Below are positions 6,102 through 13,559 of a stretch of 13,559 nucleotides of DNA, piece after piece. Each line of letters opens with the position of its first letter. Position 1 is the first letter of the stretch. Source of the DNA: Candidatus Thorarchaeota archaeon MP8T_1 (GTDB taxonomy: Archaea; Asgardarchaeota; Thorarchaeia; Thorarchaeales; Thorarchaeaceae); assembly GCA_002825465.1 (NCBI GenBank), contig PJER01000057.1, positions 1 to 13,559 of the forward strand, in the 5' to 3' direction. The notes under the pieces were generated by a model, which saw nothing but the letters and a program-made list of their open reading frames with translations, was not told the origin of the DNA and searched no databases. The position numbers and the translations under genes were made by a program.

Positions 6102-7403
6102 ATGACTCGCTATGATGAACTTCTAACAAGTATTAGGAATAAAGAGGCGAATGTTTCCATCATTGGAATGGGTTACATTGGTCTACCTACAGCCCTATTC
6201 TATGCAATGAGGGGATTGAAAGTCAGAGGTATTGATACAAATCATTCACTCATCGATGGTCTCAAGAGAGGGATAATACCGATTCATGAAGAAGGTCTAG
6301 AAGATATTGCAAAGGAGCATCTTTCAAAGATTCAACTGGTGACTTCATACGATGAACTAAGTGAGTCAGATGTTTTTGTACTGTGTTTGCCCAGCCCAGT
6401 TGATGAGAGTGGAAAACCTGTGATTCGATATCTAGAGCAGGCAGTAAAGGATATCACGAAAGTCACAAATGAGGGAGGTCTCTTTCTTGTCGAGAGTACA
6501 GTTCCAGTTGGAACGACAGAGATACTTGCTAACCTCTTTGCTAAGGAGAGTGGTCTCAAGCAAGATGTTGACTTCTGGTTTGCACATTGTCCAGAACGAG
6601 TGCTTCCTGGTAAAGTCGTTGAAGAGATGGATACAAATCACCGACTTGCAGGAGGAACTTCCAAGGAATCAACAGAATTAGCAGCTGTATTTCTTTCTCA
6701 AATATTCAATCCAGATCTTGTACACTCGACTTCAGCATCCGTGTCAGAGGCTGCAAAATTAGCAGAAAATGCATTTCGCGACACGAATATTGCTTTTGCA
6801 AATGAGTTGGCTAAGCTTTGCACAACAATGGAGATAGATGTATCAGAGGTCATCAGATTAGCAAACCTCCATCCCCGGGTCAAAATCCTCAGCCCCGGCC
6901 TTGGTGTCGGTGGATATTGTCTTCCAAAAGATGGTTGGATTCTTGTTGAATCAGCAAGAGCAAAGGGAGGTAGTGCTGAACTCATCCCAGCAGCACGTCA
7001 TGTAAATGACAGTATGCCGTTGCATGTTTCAAAGCGAATTCGCAAAGAAGTTCTTGACTGTACAGATAAAGCAACAGTTGGATTACTCGGAATATCTTTC
7101 AAAGAGAATGTATCAGATACCAGGAACAGTCCGACAGTAGAACTCCTCCAATCCTTGACCTCAACCGACGTATCAGTTATCGTGTATGATCCGCTTGCGG
7201 ATGAGAGCTTTGGGGCAAAACAAGCAAAGTCACTGGATGAATTACTTGATGCTTCTGATATTGTGGTCCTCTGTGTTGGTCATGACTTGATTGTTAAAGA
7301 CCTAAAGAACCGGGACTTGAAAGAGAAGGTCTTCGTTGATCCACGTAACTTGATGCCTATAATGAAAACCAAGGTGAAAAAGTACGTTGGACTCAGTGTG
7401 TAA
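6102..7403 (+). CDS. wecC: UDP-N-acetyl-D-mannosamine dehydrogenase
   Basis: 433 residues, normal for the nucleotide-sugar 6-dehydrogenase family. It oxidises UDP-ManNAc (or UDP-GlcNAc) twice with NAD+ to the uronate, giving a precursor of surface or N-linked glycans in the cytosol. The NAD-binding loop is VSIIGMGYIGLPTA (18-31). ESTVPVGTTE (131-140) and CPERVLPGK (163-171) line the active site. EAAKLAENAFRDTNIAFANE (216-235) holds the catalytic Lys219 and Asn223, and GVGGYCLPKD (268-277) contains nucleophile Cys273. LGISFKENVSDTRNSPT (329-345) belongs to the UDP-binding domain. WecC-type and WbpA-type enzymes are hard to tell apart by eye; the GYCLPKD and PERVLPGK wording fits the WecC/archaeal ManNAc group. 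It is first in the plus operon and divergent from the glycosyltransferase operon, which fits a shared glycan role. Confidence 0.92.
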   Translation: MTRYDELLTSIRNKEANVSIIGMGYIGLPTALFYAMRGLKVRGIDTNHSLIDGLKRGIIPIHEEGLEDIAKEHLSKIQLVTSYDELSESDVFVLCLPSPVDESGKPVIRYLEQAVKDITKVTNEGGLFLVESTVPVGTTEILANLFAKESGLKQDVDFWFAHCPERVLPGKVVEEMDTNHRLAGGTSKESTELAAVFLSQIFNPDLVHSTSASVSEAAKLAENAFRDTNIAFANELAKLCTTMEIDVSEVIRLANLHPRVKILSPGLGVGGYCLPKDGWILVESARAKGGSAELIPAARHVNDSMPLHVSKRIRKEVLDCTDKATVGLLGISFKENVSDTRNSPTVELLQSLTSTDVSVIVYDPLADESFGAKQAKSLDELLDASDIVVLCVGHDLIVKDLKNRDLKEKVFVDPRNLMPIMKTKVKKYVGLSV

Positions 7404-7457
7404 TATAGGCAAACCATATCAAGGTAAGAGGTTCACTGACAAGTAGAGAGGAGTATC

Positions 7458-8798
7458 ATGCCTGTAAATCCTATTGATTATGGGAGATATGGTCATCCAG
7501 ATATGGTGACAATCTTTGAGGAAGAATTCCGTCATGCACTCTGGTTGAAAATAGAAGCGACTGTAGCTGATGTTCAGGCTGAAATGAAATTGATTCCAAA
7601 AGAAGCAGCTATTGACATCAAAAAGAGTGCCAGAACAGACATTGTTACACTTGAAAGAACAATGGAAATTGAGAAGACTACAAGACATGATGTAGTTGCA
7701 CTCTATGAAGCAATCGCTGAGGTTTGCGAAGGTAGTGGAGCCCAATGGGTCCATTTTGGACTTACTAGTAATGATGTCAAAGATACTGCTCTTGGATTAC
7801 AATTGAAAAGAGCCTTTGAAATCATCCTACCTCAGGTTGATAGACTTGGTAAGTCGTTGCTTAAACGAGCAAAAGAAACTGAGGATTTGATTGCAGTTGG
7901 ACGTTCTCATGGACAGCATGCAGTACCTATCACTTACGGAATTCGATTTGCTGTCTGGTCAGAAGAGATCTACCGCCACAAGAAAAGACTCCAGAATGCA
8001 CAGGAGAGTACAGGTGTTGGAAAGATTTCTGGAGCTACAGGAAGCCATGCGGCTCTTGGTTCCGAAGGCTTTGATATTCAGAAACGCGTACTTACCAAAC
8101 TTGGACTGAATGTCCCTGTTGCGACCACTCAGATCATCCAACGAGACCGTCTTGCAGAAGCAATCGCAAGTCTAGCAAACTTGGCTTCTACAATCGATAA
8201 GATTGCGACAGACTTACGTAATTTACAGCGTACAGAGATTGCTGAAACCTACGAACCTTTTGCCAAAGATAAACAAGTGGGTTCCTCAGCAATGCCACAC
8301 AAACGTAATCCTGTGACCTGTGAGAAATTGTCGGGTCTTGCAAGGATTGTGCGGTCACTCGTTCCTCCAGCAATGGAGAATGTAGTCAGTTGGGAAGAAC
8401 GTGATATCTCACACTCATCTGCTGAGAGATTCATCATTCCGCAAGCATTCATTCTTACAGATTATATGGTCCGAGAAATGGATAGAGTGATTGATGGACT
8501 CACAATCGATGAGGGGGCAGTCATCAAGAACCTCAAACTTTCAAAAGATGCAATCCTGAGTGAATATCTTGTGACTCTGCTTACAAAGATAGGATTAGAA
8601 AGACCAAAGGCACATGAGAAACTACGGGTTTTGAGTAAGAGTGCAAAGGCAGATGGAACTAGCCTATTAGATAGTGTTAGAAAGGATGAAGAATTAGCAG
8701 AATTACTTGATACTGGACAACTCAACTTGGAAGAGTATTATCAGAACATTAGAGAGGTTTCACGACGGATAGTGAAAGAAGCCCAGAAGAAGGAATGA
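7458..8798 (+). CDS. purB: Adenylosuccinate lyase
   Basis: 446 residues, the usual length of the short PurB branch. It splits SAICAR to AICAR and adenylosuccinate to AMP, both releasing fumarate, in purine synthesis; it acts as a cytosolic homotetramer. The three conserved regions of the fumarase/aspartase superfamily are present: TSNDVKDTA (103-111), GRSHGQHAVPIT (148-159) with the general-acid histidine, and the flexible signature loop GSSAMPHKRNP (275-285) containing the catalytic serine. The N-terminal PIDYGRYGHPDM fits PurB rather than argininosuccinate lyase or fumarase. GAGAGGAG ends four bases before the ATG. It follows the dehydrogenase by 54 bases and precedes the unrecognised 255-residue gene by 6, so it is most likely in a common transcript with the latter. 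No other pur genes are seen. No missing residues noted. Confidence 0.96.
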   Translation: MPVNPIDYGRYGHPDMVTIFEEEFRHALWLKIEATVADVQAEMKLIPKEAAIDIKKSARTDIVTLERTMEIEKTTRHDVVALYEAIAEVCEGSGAQWVHFGLTSNDVKDTALGLQLKRAFEIILPQVDRLGKSLLKRAKETEDLIAVGRSHGQHAVPITYGIRFAVWSEEIYRHKKRLQNAQESTGVGKISGATGSHAALGSEGFDIQKRVLTKLGLNVPVATTQIIQRDRLAEAIASLANLASTIDKIATDLRNLQRTEIAETYEPFAKDKQVGSSAMPHKRNPVTCEKLSGLARIVRSLVPPAMENVVSWEERDISHSSAERFIIPQAFILTDYMVREMDRVIDGLTIDEGAVIKNLKLSKDAILSEYLVTLLTKIGLERPKAHEKLRVLSKSAKADGTSLLDSVRKDEELAELLDTGQLNLEEYYQNIREVSRRIVKEAQKKE

Positions 8799-8804
8799 AA
8801 CATC

Positions 8805-9572
8805 ATGAAAAAACTACTAGTCTCACTGACACCAGCAGAGAGTAAGAGATTGATTGCCCGTGGTGTACTTGCAACAGATCTAGTTCAGAATGCATTGAAG
8901 AACGGGTATGTATGTATAACAATGGGAACGACCTCTGCTTACATCGCAGAAGAATTACTTGGAAAGTATGACAAGACACGGCATATAGCAGGAATCGTTG
9001 TTCCTAAGGGTCTTGCAGTAACTGATGGTTCAAAGAGGTTTACTGATGCCATCTTTCACAAGGGAGAATACATCGAGAACACCAAGGTCATGGACATTCT
9101 CGACGAGCTTGGCCCGAATGATGTGATTATCAAGAGTGCAAATGGACTGGATGAGGATTATGTTCCTATAGTCCTCTTAGCTCATGAGACCGCAGGTACC
9201 GTAGGTGTCTTCCTTGGTGCTGTTGCTGCAAGAAATATCAAACTCATCGTTCCAGTCGGACTAGAGAAGTCCATTCCAGTTGCATACAGTGAATTCTGTG
9301 GGCGATTCGGAAAAGATGATTGGGACTATGCCATAGGCACACCGGTTGGGGCTATTGCACTGCATGAAGGAATGGCCTTCACGGAGATTGATGCTCTTGA
9401 AACCCTATTTGATGTCCAAGCGATACCCATATCCGCAGGTGGCGTGAATGGAGCAGAAGGTTCAATCACTTTGTTTGTTGAAGGTGGAGAGGAAGAGACC
9501 GCAAGAGCCTATGAATTCCTCAGTGACCTTAAGGGTGAGGCGCCCTTTCCAAAAGTAGAACATGTAAAATAG
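8805..9572 (+). CDS. Conserved-looking protein of unknown function, possibly NagB/RpiA-like
   Basis: 255 residues, soluble, no signal peptide or membrane segment. I do not recognise the family with certainty. The start reads SLTPAESKRLIARGV, then a strand GYVCITMGTTSAYIAEELLG (34-53). The glycine-threonine loop followed by a helix resembles the phosphate-binding 'GTGSTxxyfxexL' of ribose-5-phosphate isomerase and other NagB/RpiA-fold sugar-phosphate proteins. Further strongly patterned segments are DVIIKSANGLD (106-116), AGTVGVFLGAVAARNIKLIVPVGLEKSIP (130-158), with the motif GxxLGAVxxR, and ISAGGVNGAEGSITLFVEGGEE (209-230). These glycine-rich loops look like a ligand-binding site. It is separated from purB by 6 bases and from the ABC ATPase by 22, so it is probably co-expressed with purB. 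A sugar-phosphate or nucleotide-related role is only inferred from that. Confidence 0.6.
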   Translation: MKKLLVSLTPAESKRLIARGVLATDLVQNALKNGYVCITMGTTSAYIAEELLGKYDKTRHIAGIVVPKGLAVTDGSKRFTDAIFHKGEYIENTKVMDILDELGPNDVIIKSANGLDEDYVPIVLLAHETAGTVGVFLGAVAARNIKLIVPVGLEKSIPVAYSEFCGRFGKDDWDYAIGTPVGAIALHEGMAFTEIDALETLFDVQAIPISAGGVNGAEGSITLFVEGGEEETARAYEFLSDLKGEAPFPKVEHVK

Positions 9573-9594
9573 AAACTCTCAGAGGATTGTACCA

Positions 9595-10374
9595 ATGCTT
9601 ACAGATGATATCGTCATTAAGACTGAAGGATTAACCAAGATTTTCGAGAAAGGAAAGAAACGAGAGGTTATAGCACTCAACGAAGTTGACCTTCAGATCT
9701 CTCGTGGTGAGGTGTTTGGCCTTCTAGGCACCAATGGTGCAGGGAAAACCACACTCATCCGAATTCTGGTCGGACTCCTCACACCAACAGAAGGAAAGGC
9801 TTACGTTCTTGGGAAAGAAGTGACAGAGGATATTGACTACATCCGCCAGCGGGTTGGACTCCTGCCGCAAGAGGCGGGAATCTATGATAGACTCACAGCT
9901 CGTGAAAACCTCATCTATTATGGAGGTCTCTATGGCATTCCCGAAGAAACTCTGAATGAACGTGCAGATACACTTCTTGAGATTGTAGGATTACGAGAGA
10001 AGGAAGATTACCAAGTGAAAGGATTCTCTGGAGGGATGAAGCGGAAAGTTCTCGTTGCACGAGCTTTGGTGATTGAACCAGAAATTTTGTTCCTAGATGA
10101 ACCTACAACTGCGATTGATACACTCGGCGCTCGAGTTGTGCGAAATATGTTGAAGAAACTCAGCTCTGAGCAGAAGAGAACAATTATCCTTACAACCCAC
10201 GACTTAAACGAAGTAAAGGAACTCTGTGATAGAGTCGGAATACTCAACGAAGGCAAACTCATTGCTATAGGTAAACCAAGTGAATTGGAAGAAAAATTCC
10301 GTGCAGCAAACCTAGAAGAGGTATTCACAGGATTGGTCACAGGGGAAGGCGTCTATGGAGGTGCTGCACCGTGA
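9595..10374 (+). CDS. ABC transporter ATP-binding protein (ABC-2 exporter, NatA/CcmA-like)
   Basis: 259 residues, a single complete nucleotide-binding domain. Walker A is GTNGAGKTT (45-53), the Q-loop glutamine is Q92 (LLPQEAG), the signature is FSGGMKRK (144-151), Walker B is ILFLDEP (164-170), the D-loop follows as TTAID, and the switch histidine is H202 (LTTHD). The signature has Met in place of the usual Gln (LSGGQ), which is common in this exporter subfamily. The domain powers the membrane permease encoded directly after it, and the genes overlap by 4 bases (GTGA), so subunits are made together. AGAGGA lies 8 bases before the ATG. Subfamily members export drugs, sodium, lipids or glycans. 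Substrate cannot be deduced; a glycan or lipid precursor is possible given the region. Confidence 0.93.
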   Translation: MLTDDIVIKTEGLTKIFEKGKKREVIALNEVDLQISRGEVFGLLGTNGAGKTTLIRILVGLLTPTEGKAYVLGKEVTEDIDYIRQRVGLLPQEAGIYDRLTARENLIYYGGLYGIPEETLNERADTLLEIVGLREKEDYQVKGFSGGMKRKVLVARALVIEPEILFLDEPTTAIDTLGARVVRNMLKKLSSEQKRTIILTTHDLNEVKELCDRVGILNEGKLIAIGKPSELEEKFRAANLEEVFTGLVTGEGVYGGAAP

Positions 10375-11573
10375 AAATTCCAGCACTTGATGTAAAGACC
10401 CTCTGGATGATCCGAAAAGAAGTACGAGAGGTCTTTAGATCCAGATGGTTGATTCTGGGATTCATCATAAGTCCAATGTTTGCATGGATGTTCCAGGGTG
10501 CATTTCTCTCTTTTATCGTAGCGCAGACCTCGGAAGAATCGGAACGCGTATACATCACAGTAGAGGATGATGGTATATGGGGTCGAACACTGTATGAAGC
10601 ATTGAATACTCACAAAGAAGACCTCCTAATTGATCCCTTAGTCAATATCACGAGAGCACAAGGGCAGGAAATGATAAATCAAAAGACGTTATCTGTGTGG
10701 GTGTGGATACCTGAGAATTTCACGCAAGATTTACTCGCTGAGAATCGTACAACACTGATCGTATGGGTGAACACAGGTAATTTCCGTGCAACTGCTGCAG
10801 CTTCTCGAATTGATGGATTTGCCAAGTCCGTCATAAATAAGATTATTGTAGTGAGAGACCTCACTGTCAACTGGTATACAATTGCGCCTGAACAAAATTA
10901 TGGTCATCAACTAGCCATCTTTCTGGTAATGCTGACATCAGTCTTAGCACCTGCACCATACATCAGCAAGTCGTTTGCAGGTGAGAGAGAAGCAAAGACA
11001 CTTGAGGCATTACTTGTTGTGCCAATGAGCAGAATTAAGATTCTTGGTTCAAAATTGGTTTCAGGAATCGCATTGACAGGAATATATTCTATCTTCACAG
11101 CAGTGGGAATCCTAACATACAATCTCTCGATTATGTTAAGAGTTGGAGGGCTTCCTGTAAATTACCAACAATACTACATCGATCTCTATACAGTTAATGC
11201 AAACACTATACCACTGATCATGTTTTGCCAGTTTCTTGTGCTTCTATGTGCAATAGGAATTGGCGTTGTGATCTCTTGCCTTGCAAAGGATAGAGCAACA
11301 GCAGAATCAGTGAATAGCATGGTGATGTTGATTCCAACATTTGTGATTGGAATCCTAGGATTTACTGGAAGTATTTTGCAATACGGAGGTGTCCTTGGAA
11401 TCTTCATCCTTGTAATTCCATTTAGTCATGCAATCCTTTTCCTCAATGCAGTACTTGCAGGAACTGGAACTCTGGTAGGACTCGGAATCAATGTAGCATA
11501 TATGATGGGATTCACTATAGTATTCTTGATCATCGGAGCGAAGCTCTTCGAACGAGAGGCAATAATATCCTAG
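10371..11573 (+). CDS. ABC-2 type permease (NatB-like)
   Basis: 400 residues starting with GTG; GGAGGTG (10357-10363) inside the ATPase gene is placed 7 bases ahead. The layout is that of NatB/ABC-2 exporters: one membrane helix (about 26-50), a large soluble domain outside the membrane (about 52-175), then about six helices (near 179-197, 229-250, 278-303, 317-334, 340-360, 366-390). The conserved coupling segment AGEREAKTLEALLVVPMSR (203-221), on the cytoplasmic side before the third helix, contacts the ATPase. It forms a dimeric exporter with the preceding ATPase. The soluble domain has VTVEDDG-like and 'VWVNTGN' strands, as in the NatB extracellular domain. It ends 2 bases before the stop codon of the convergent amidohydrolase gene. 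The exported molecule is unknown. Confidence 0.9.
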   Translation: MKIPALDVKTLWMIRKEVREVFRSRWLILGFIISPMFAWMFQGAFLSFIVAQTSEESERVYITVEDDGIWGRTLYEALNTHKEDLLIDPLVNITRAQGQEMINQKTLSVWVWIPENFTQDLLAENRTTLIVWVNTGNFRATAAASRIDGFAKSVINKIIVVRDLTVNWYTIAPEQNYGHQLAIFLVMLTSVLAPAPYISKSFAGEREAKTLEALLVVPMSRIKILGSKLVSGIALTGIYSIFTAVGILTYNLSIMLRVGGLPVNYQQYYIDLYTVNANTIPLIMFCQFLVLLCAIGIGVVISCLAKDRATAESVNSMVMLIPTFVIGILGFTGSILQYGGVLGIFILVIPFSHAILFLNAVLAGTGTLVGLGINVAYMMGFTIVFLIIGAKLFEREAIIS

Positions 11574-11575
11574 AA

Positions 11576-12955
11576 TCAGATGATAGGCCATTTAGGACTG
11601 ATATCAGTCTCAGCTCGTTCCAGGAGATCTACGATGTGAGTGCGAGCCTTCATCTTGACCTCTTCTTCATCAAGGGTCAGGAGTTGCTTGTTACTCATCA
11701 AGACTTTCCCATTGACTATGGTAGTGTCAACACTTAGACCGTTTCCACTATAGACCAGATTGGAGACTGGGTTGACTGGAGGAGTAAGTCCGAGGTCGTA
11801 CATATCGATGAGTATGATGTCAGCCAGTTTTCCAGCCTCTAATGAACCAACCCGATCATCAATACCCATTGCAACAGCTCCACCAAGAGTTGCCATCTCG
11901 ATAACATTCTCTGCACTGACAACAAGTGGGTCAGATACCACTGCCTTGTGAATGAGGGCGGCTAGACGCATCTCTCGAATCATGTCATAGGTATTATTAC
12001 TTGGACCACCATCACAGCCCAAAGATACAGGAACCCCCAGTTCCAGCATCTTTGGAATCTTTGCAAAGCCAGAGGCAAGCTTTGTGTTGCTTGCAGGACA
12101 ATGTGAAACATTTGATTTTGATTCTGCAAGGGTCTTGAGTTCTGCGTCTTCAAAATGGATTCCATGCGCAAATATCATCTCAGAACCTAAGAGGTCATGA
12201 TCGCGTGCGAAACCTGTGAGGTTAGTATTGAAGTTCTCTTTCACATATCGCACATCATCAACTACCTCTCCGAGATGCATAGTCATGTGTGTGTTCTTTT
12301 CTCGAGTGAGATGAGCTACTTCTTTGAATAGTTCAGGAGTGACTCCGCCAAGAGACCTCAGCCCATACCAGACCTGGATACGACCATCAGCCTTACCATG
12401 CCATTTATTGTACATCTGCTCGGTTTCAGTAAGGCACTCTTCTGCATTCTCAACCATTCCAGGATACATGATGTCCGCACTATCAGCATATCCAGTAGAA
12501 TCCATGACTATCTTCGAGAGCGCTGCTCTCATCCCAACTCTTTCAACTGATTTGGCAATACCATCAAATCCGTATCGTGAGTGTATCATGCACTCTACAA
12601 ATGAGGTAGTACCAGTCCTTACCATCTCTGCCATACAGAGTTCCGCTGAGACCTTCCCATCATCATGGGTGAAGTTACCCTGAAGAACCCACACGTACTT
12701 CTTGAGCCAATCAACCAGAGATACATCATCAGCACAGCCACGGATCAAAGCCTGAGCAAGGTGAACATGCGTGTCAATGAGTCCCGGCATCACAATCTTA
12801 TTCTTAGCATCAATTATATGCTCAGCTTTGTGAGCCTTGAGATTCTCAGTCTTTCCAACTTCAACGATCTTGTCATTCTCTATGTATATTGCGCCTTTGC
12901 GATAGATCTGACGCTCAGGATTGAGAGTGAGAATATATCCATTCTTGATTAACAT
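11576..12955 (-). CDS. Amidohydrolase of the ATZ/TRZ family (COG0402; SAH/MTA deaminase- or chlorohydrolase-like)
   Basis: From ATG 12955, 459 residues, a metal-dependent (beta/alpha)8 barrel hydrolase that removes amino groups from purine- or triazine-like rings. The composite beta domain MLIKNGYILTLNP is followed by the barrel. HVH (H63, H65) in MPGLIDTHVHL, H227 in HMTMHLGE with E230, H264 in FAHGIHF and D315 in LGCDGGPSNN are the metal and catalytic residues. SHCPASNTKLASG and EMRLAALIHK match S-adenosylhomocysteine/5'-methylthioadenosine deaminases. However, the segment where those enzymes carry 'PHAPYT' reads YGLRSLGGVTPE (197-208), lacking that substrate-binding histidine and resembling AtzA-like members. 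The substrate is therefore open. Start: ATG 12955 matches the family start; TTG 12970 (after AGAGGTG, 7 bases) would add five residues, and TTG 12991 twelve. Confidence 0.88.
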   Translation of the reverse strand: MLIKNGYILTLNPERQIYRKGAIYIENDKIVEVGKTENLKAHKAEHIIDAKNKIVMPGLIDTHVHLAQALIRGCADDVSLVDWLKKYVWVLQGNFTHDDGKVSAELCMAEMVRTGTTSFVECMIHSRYGFDGIAKSVERVGMRAALSKIVMDSTGYADSADIMYPGMVENAEECLTETEQMYNKWHGKADGRIQVWYGLRSLGGVTPELFKEVAHLTREKNTHMTMHLGEVVDDVRYVKENFNTNLTGFARDHDLLGSEMIFAHGIHFEDAELKTLAESKSNVSHCPASNTKLASGFAKIPKMLELGVPVSLGCDGGPSNNTYDMIREMRLAALIHKAVVSDPLVVSAENVIEMATLGGAVAMGIDDRVGSLEAGKLADIILIDMYDLGLTPPVNPVSNLVYSGNGLSVDTTIVNGKVLMSNKQLLTLDEEEVKMKARTHIVDLLERAETDISPKWPII

Positions 12956-13038
12956 GGAACCTGATGACAAAATAATACACCTCTGATTCAAACGTACCTT
13001 TCATTAGCAGATGTCATAATAGTTGTGGTATCTTCAAT
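12956..13038 (-). promoter_or_regulatory. Gap before amidohydrolase gene, with candidate ribosome binding site
   Basis: 83 bases between the histidine kinase fragment and the amidohydrolase, both on the minus strand. It contains AGAGGTG (about 12984-12978), well spaced for TTG 12970, and AGGT just before the ATG at 12955. No clear TATA/BRE pair stands out, though AACTATTATGACATC near 13022-13008 is A/T rich. The region may hold an internal promoter or only a spacer. Confidence 0.3.
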
Positions 13039-13559
13039 TCACTGTGCAATTCTGAAATCAATATCTATCTGGAGCCCTTCGTCAGGCTTTCCTTTGATTC
13101 GATTTCGCACTCGTGGAATACTACCGTACTTCTCAGCAAGACGTCGTACGAGATGAAGACCGACACCACCGTATCTCCGGGAAGGATTGAACAATTCCTT
13201 CTTTTTAGAATCGGAAATACCAGGGCCATTATCGGATACACTGAGTGTGAATATCTTTCCTGAAGTGGATCCACTAAGTGCAACCATCTTCTCAGCATCA
13301 GGTTTTGGATTGTGAACTACAGCGTTCTCAAGAAGGTTCCATATGAGTTGACTTAATGCTTGGTCTGCATAGACCATTACTTCGTCATCAAGATTACTAA
13401 TATCAACTCGAACGCCACGTTGTTTGAATAACAACTCAGATTCTGCTACTGCAATTGTATGTAAATGACTTGGAGCGAGAGGCTCCGACTTTGCTTCTTC
13501 TGCACGTCGAACTTTCTGAATCAATTCAAGGCATCGAAGTGCACCATCCATTATGTATC
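13039..13559 (-). CDS. Histidine kinase, C-terminal HATPase domain (cut by window edge)
   Basis: The frame is still open at the right edge, so the N-terminal part, including any sensor and phospho-histidine region, is missing; ATG 13551 (MDGALRCLE) is probably internal. The visible part ends a GHKL ATPase domain. Motifs: N-box LIWNLLENAVVHN (in the middle, binding Mg-ATP through Asn), G1 box DNGPGIS, and G2-like RRYGGVGLHLVRRLAEKYGS, whose glycine pattern is close to 'GTGLGLxxxxxxxxxxG'. It ends with IDIDFRIAQ. The preceding segment ALRCLELIQKVRRAEEAKSEPL looks like the second dimerisation helix that joins the phospho-accepting domain to the ATPase. It binds ATP and phosphorylates a histidine in a two-component system. 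No response-regulator gene is visible. The same-strand amidohydrolase follows after 83 bases; co-transcription is possible but a functional link is not shown. Confidence 0.88.
   Translation of the reverse strand, partial: YIMDGALRCLELIQKVRRAEEAKSEPLAPSHLHTIAVAESELLFKQRGVRVDISNLDDEVMVYADQALSQLIWNLLENAVVHNPKPDAEKMVALSGSTSGKIFTLSVSDNGPGISDSKKKELFNPSRRYGGVGLHLVRRLAEKYGSIPRVRNRIKGKPDEGLQIDIDFRIAQ

Noticed and set aside
7419..7754. Minus-strand open frame of 111 codons at the start of purB
   Set aside because: Antisense to the conserved PurB N-terminus, Cys-rich and low in pattern, no start signal.
12324..12683. Open frame of 119 codons on the plus strand
   Set aside because: It is a shadow of the amidohydrolase coding strand; composition follows the complement of the conserved gene.
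1..13559. tRNA, rRNA, CRISPR arrays, insertion sequences and attachment sites
   Set aside because: No cloverleaf-like segment, regular repeat-spacer pattern, transposase gene or terminal inverted repeats were seen. All gaps are about 110 bases or shorter.

Overview
The window looks archaeal. Evidence: an archaeal-type UDP-N-acetylmannosamine dehydrogenase, a stand-alone HypC, a PflX-like radical SAM protein, a 'MPDxxTH' DUF457 membrane protein, an ABC-2 exporter and a CheY-less histidine kinase fragment, all in short-spaced operons with GAGG-type ribosome binding sites and moderate (roughly 40%) GC. An Asgard (Thorarchaeia-like) or related mesophilic archaeon is my guess. That is inference from gene style only; no rRNA or ribosomal marker is present.

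Layout. (1) 1-5992, minus strand: a tightly packed run of eight genes. In transcription order they are a transcarbamoylase-fold protein with eroded active-site motifs, a PflX-like radical SAM protein, HypC, a sugar nucleotidyltransferase, a membrane protein with a probable OB-fold domain, a DUF457 membrane protein overlapping it by 8 bases, a GT4 glycosyltransferase that appears to start at CTG, and the N-terminal half of a second GT4 glycosyltransferase cut by the window edge. (2) 5993-6101: a 109-base divergent promoter region. (3) 6102-11573, plus strand: UDP-ManNAc dehydrogenase, adenylosuccinate lyase (purB), an unrecognised 255-residue protein, and an ABC-2 exporter (ATPase and permease overlapping by 4 bases). 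(4) 11576-13559, minus strand: a COG0402-type amidohydrolase (aminohydrolase of a purine- or triazine-like substrate) whose stop codon lies 2 bases from the permease stop, preceded by the C-terminal ATPase part of a histidine kinase that runs off the right edge.

How the genes may work together. The nucleotidyltransferase, the two GT4 enzymes and the divergently transcribed UDP-ManNAc dehydrogenase form a surface-glycan or N-glycan assembly set (activated sugar, oxidation to the uronate, transfer). The upstream trio (transcarbamoylase fold, radical SAM, HypC) is the odd part: HypC normally works with HypD/E/F in building the Fe(CN)2CO centre of [NiFe]-hydrogenase, with cyanide made from carbamoyl phosphate, but here it sits with a radical SAM enzyme and a carbamoyltransferase-like protein that has lost the carbamoyl-phosphate signatures. 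The plus-strand genes after the dehydrogenase are housekeeping (purine synthesis) plus an exporter.

No stretch longer than about 110 bases lacks a gene. I saw no tRNA, rRNA, CRISPR array, insertion sequence or attachment site.
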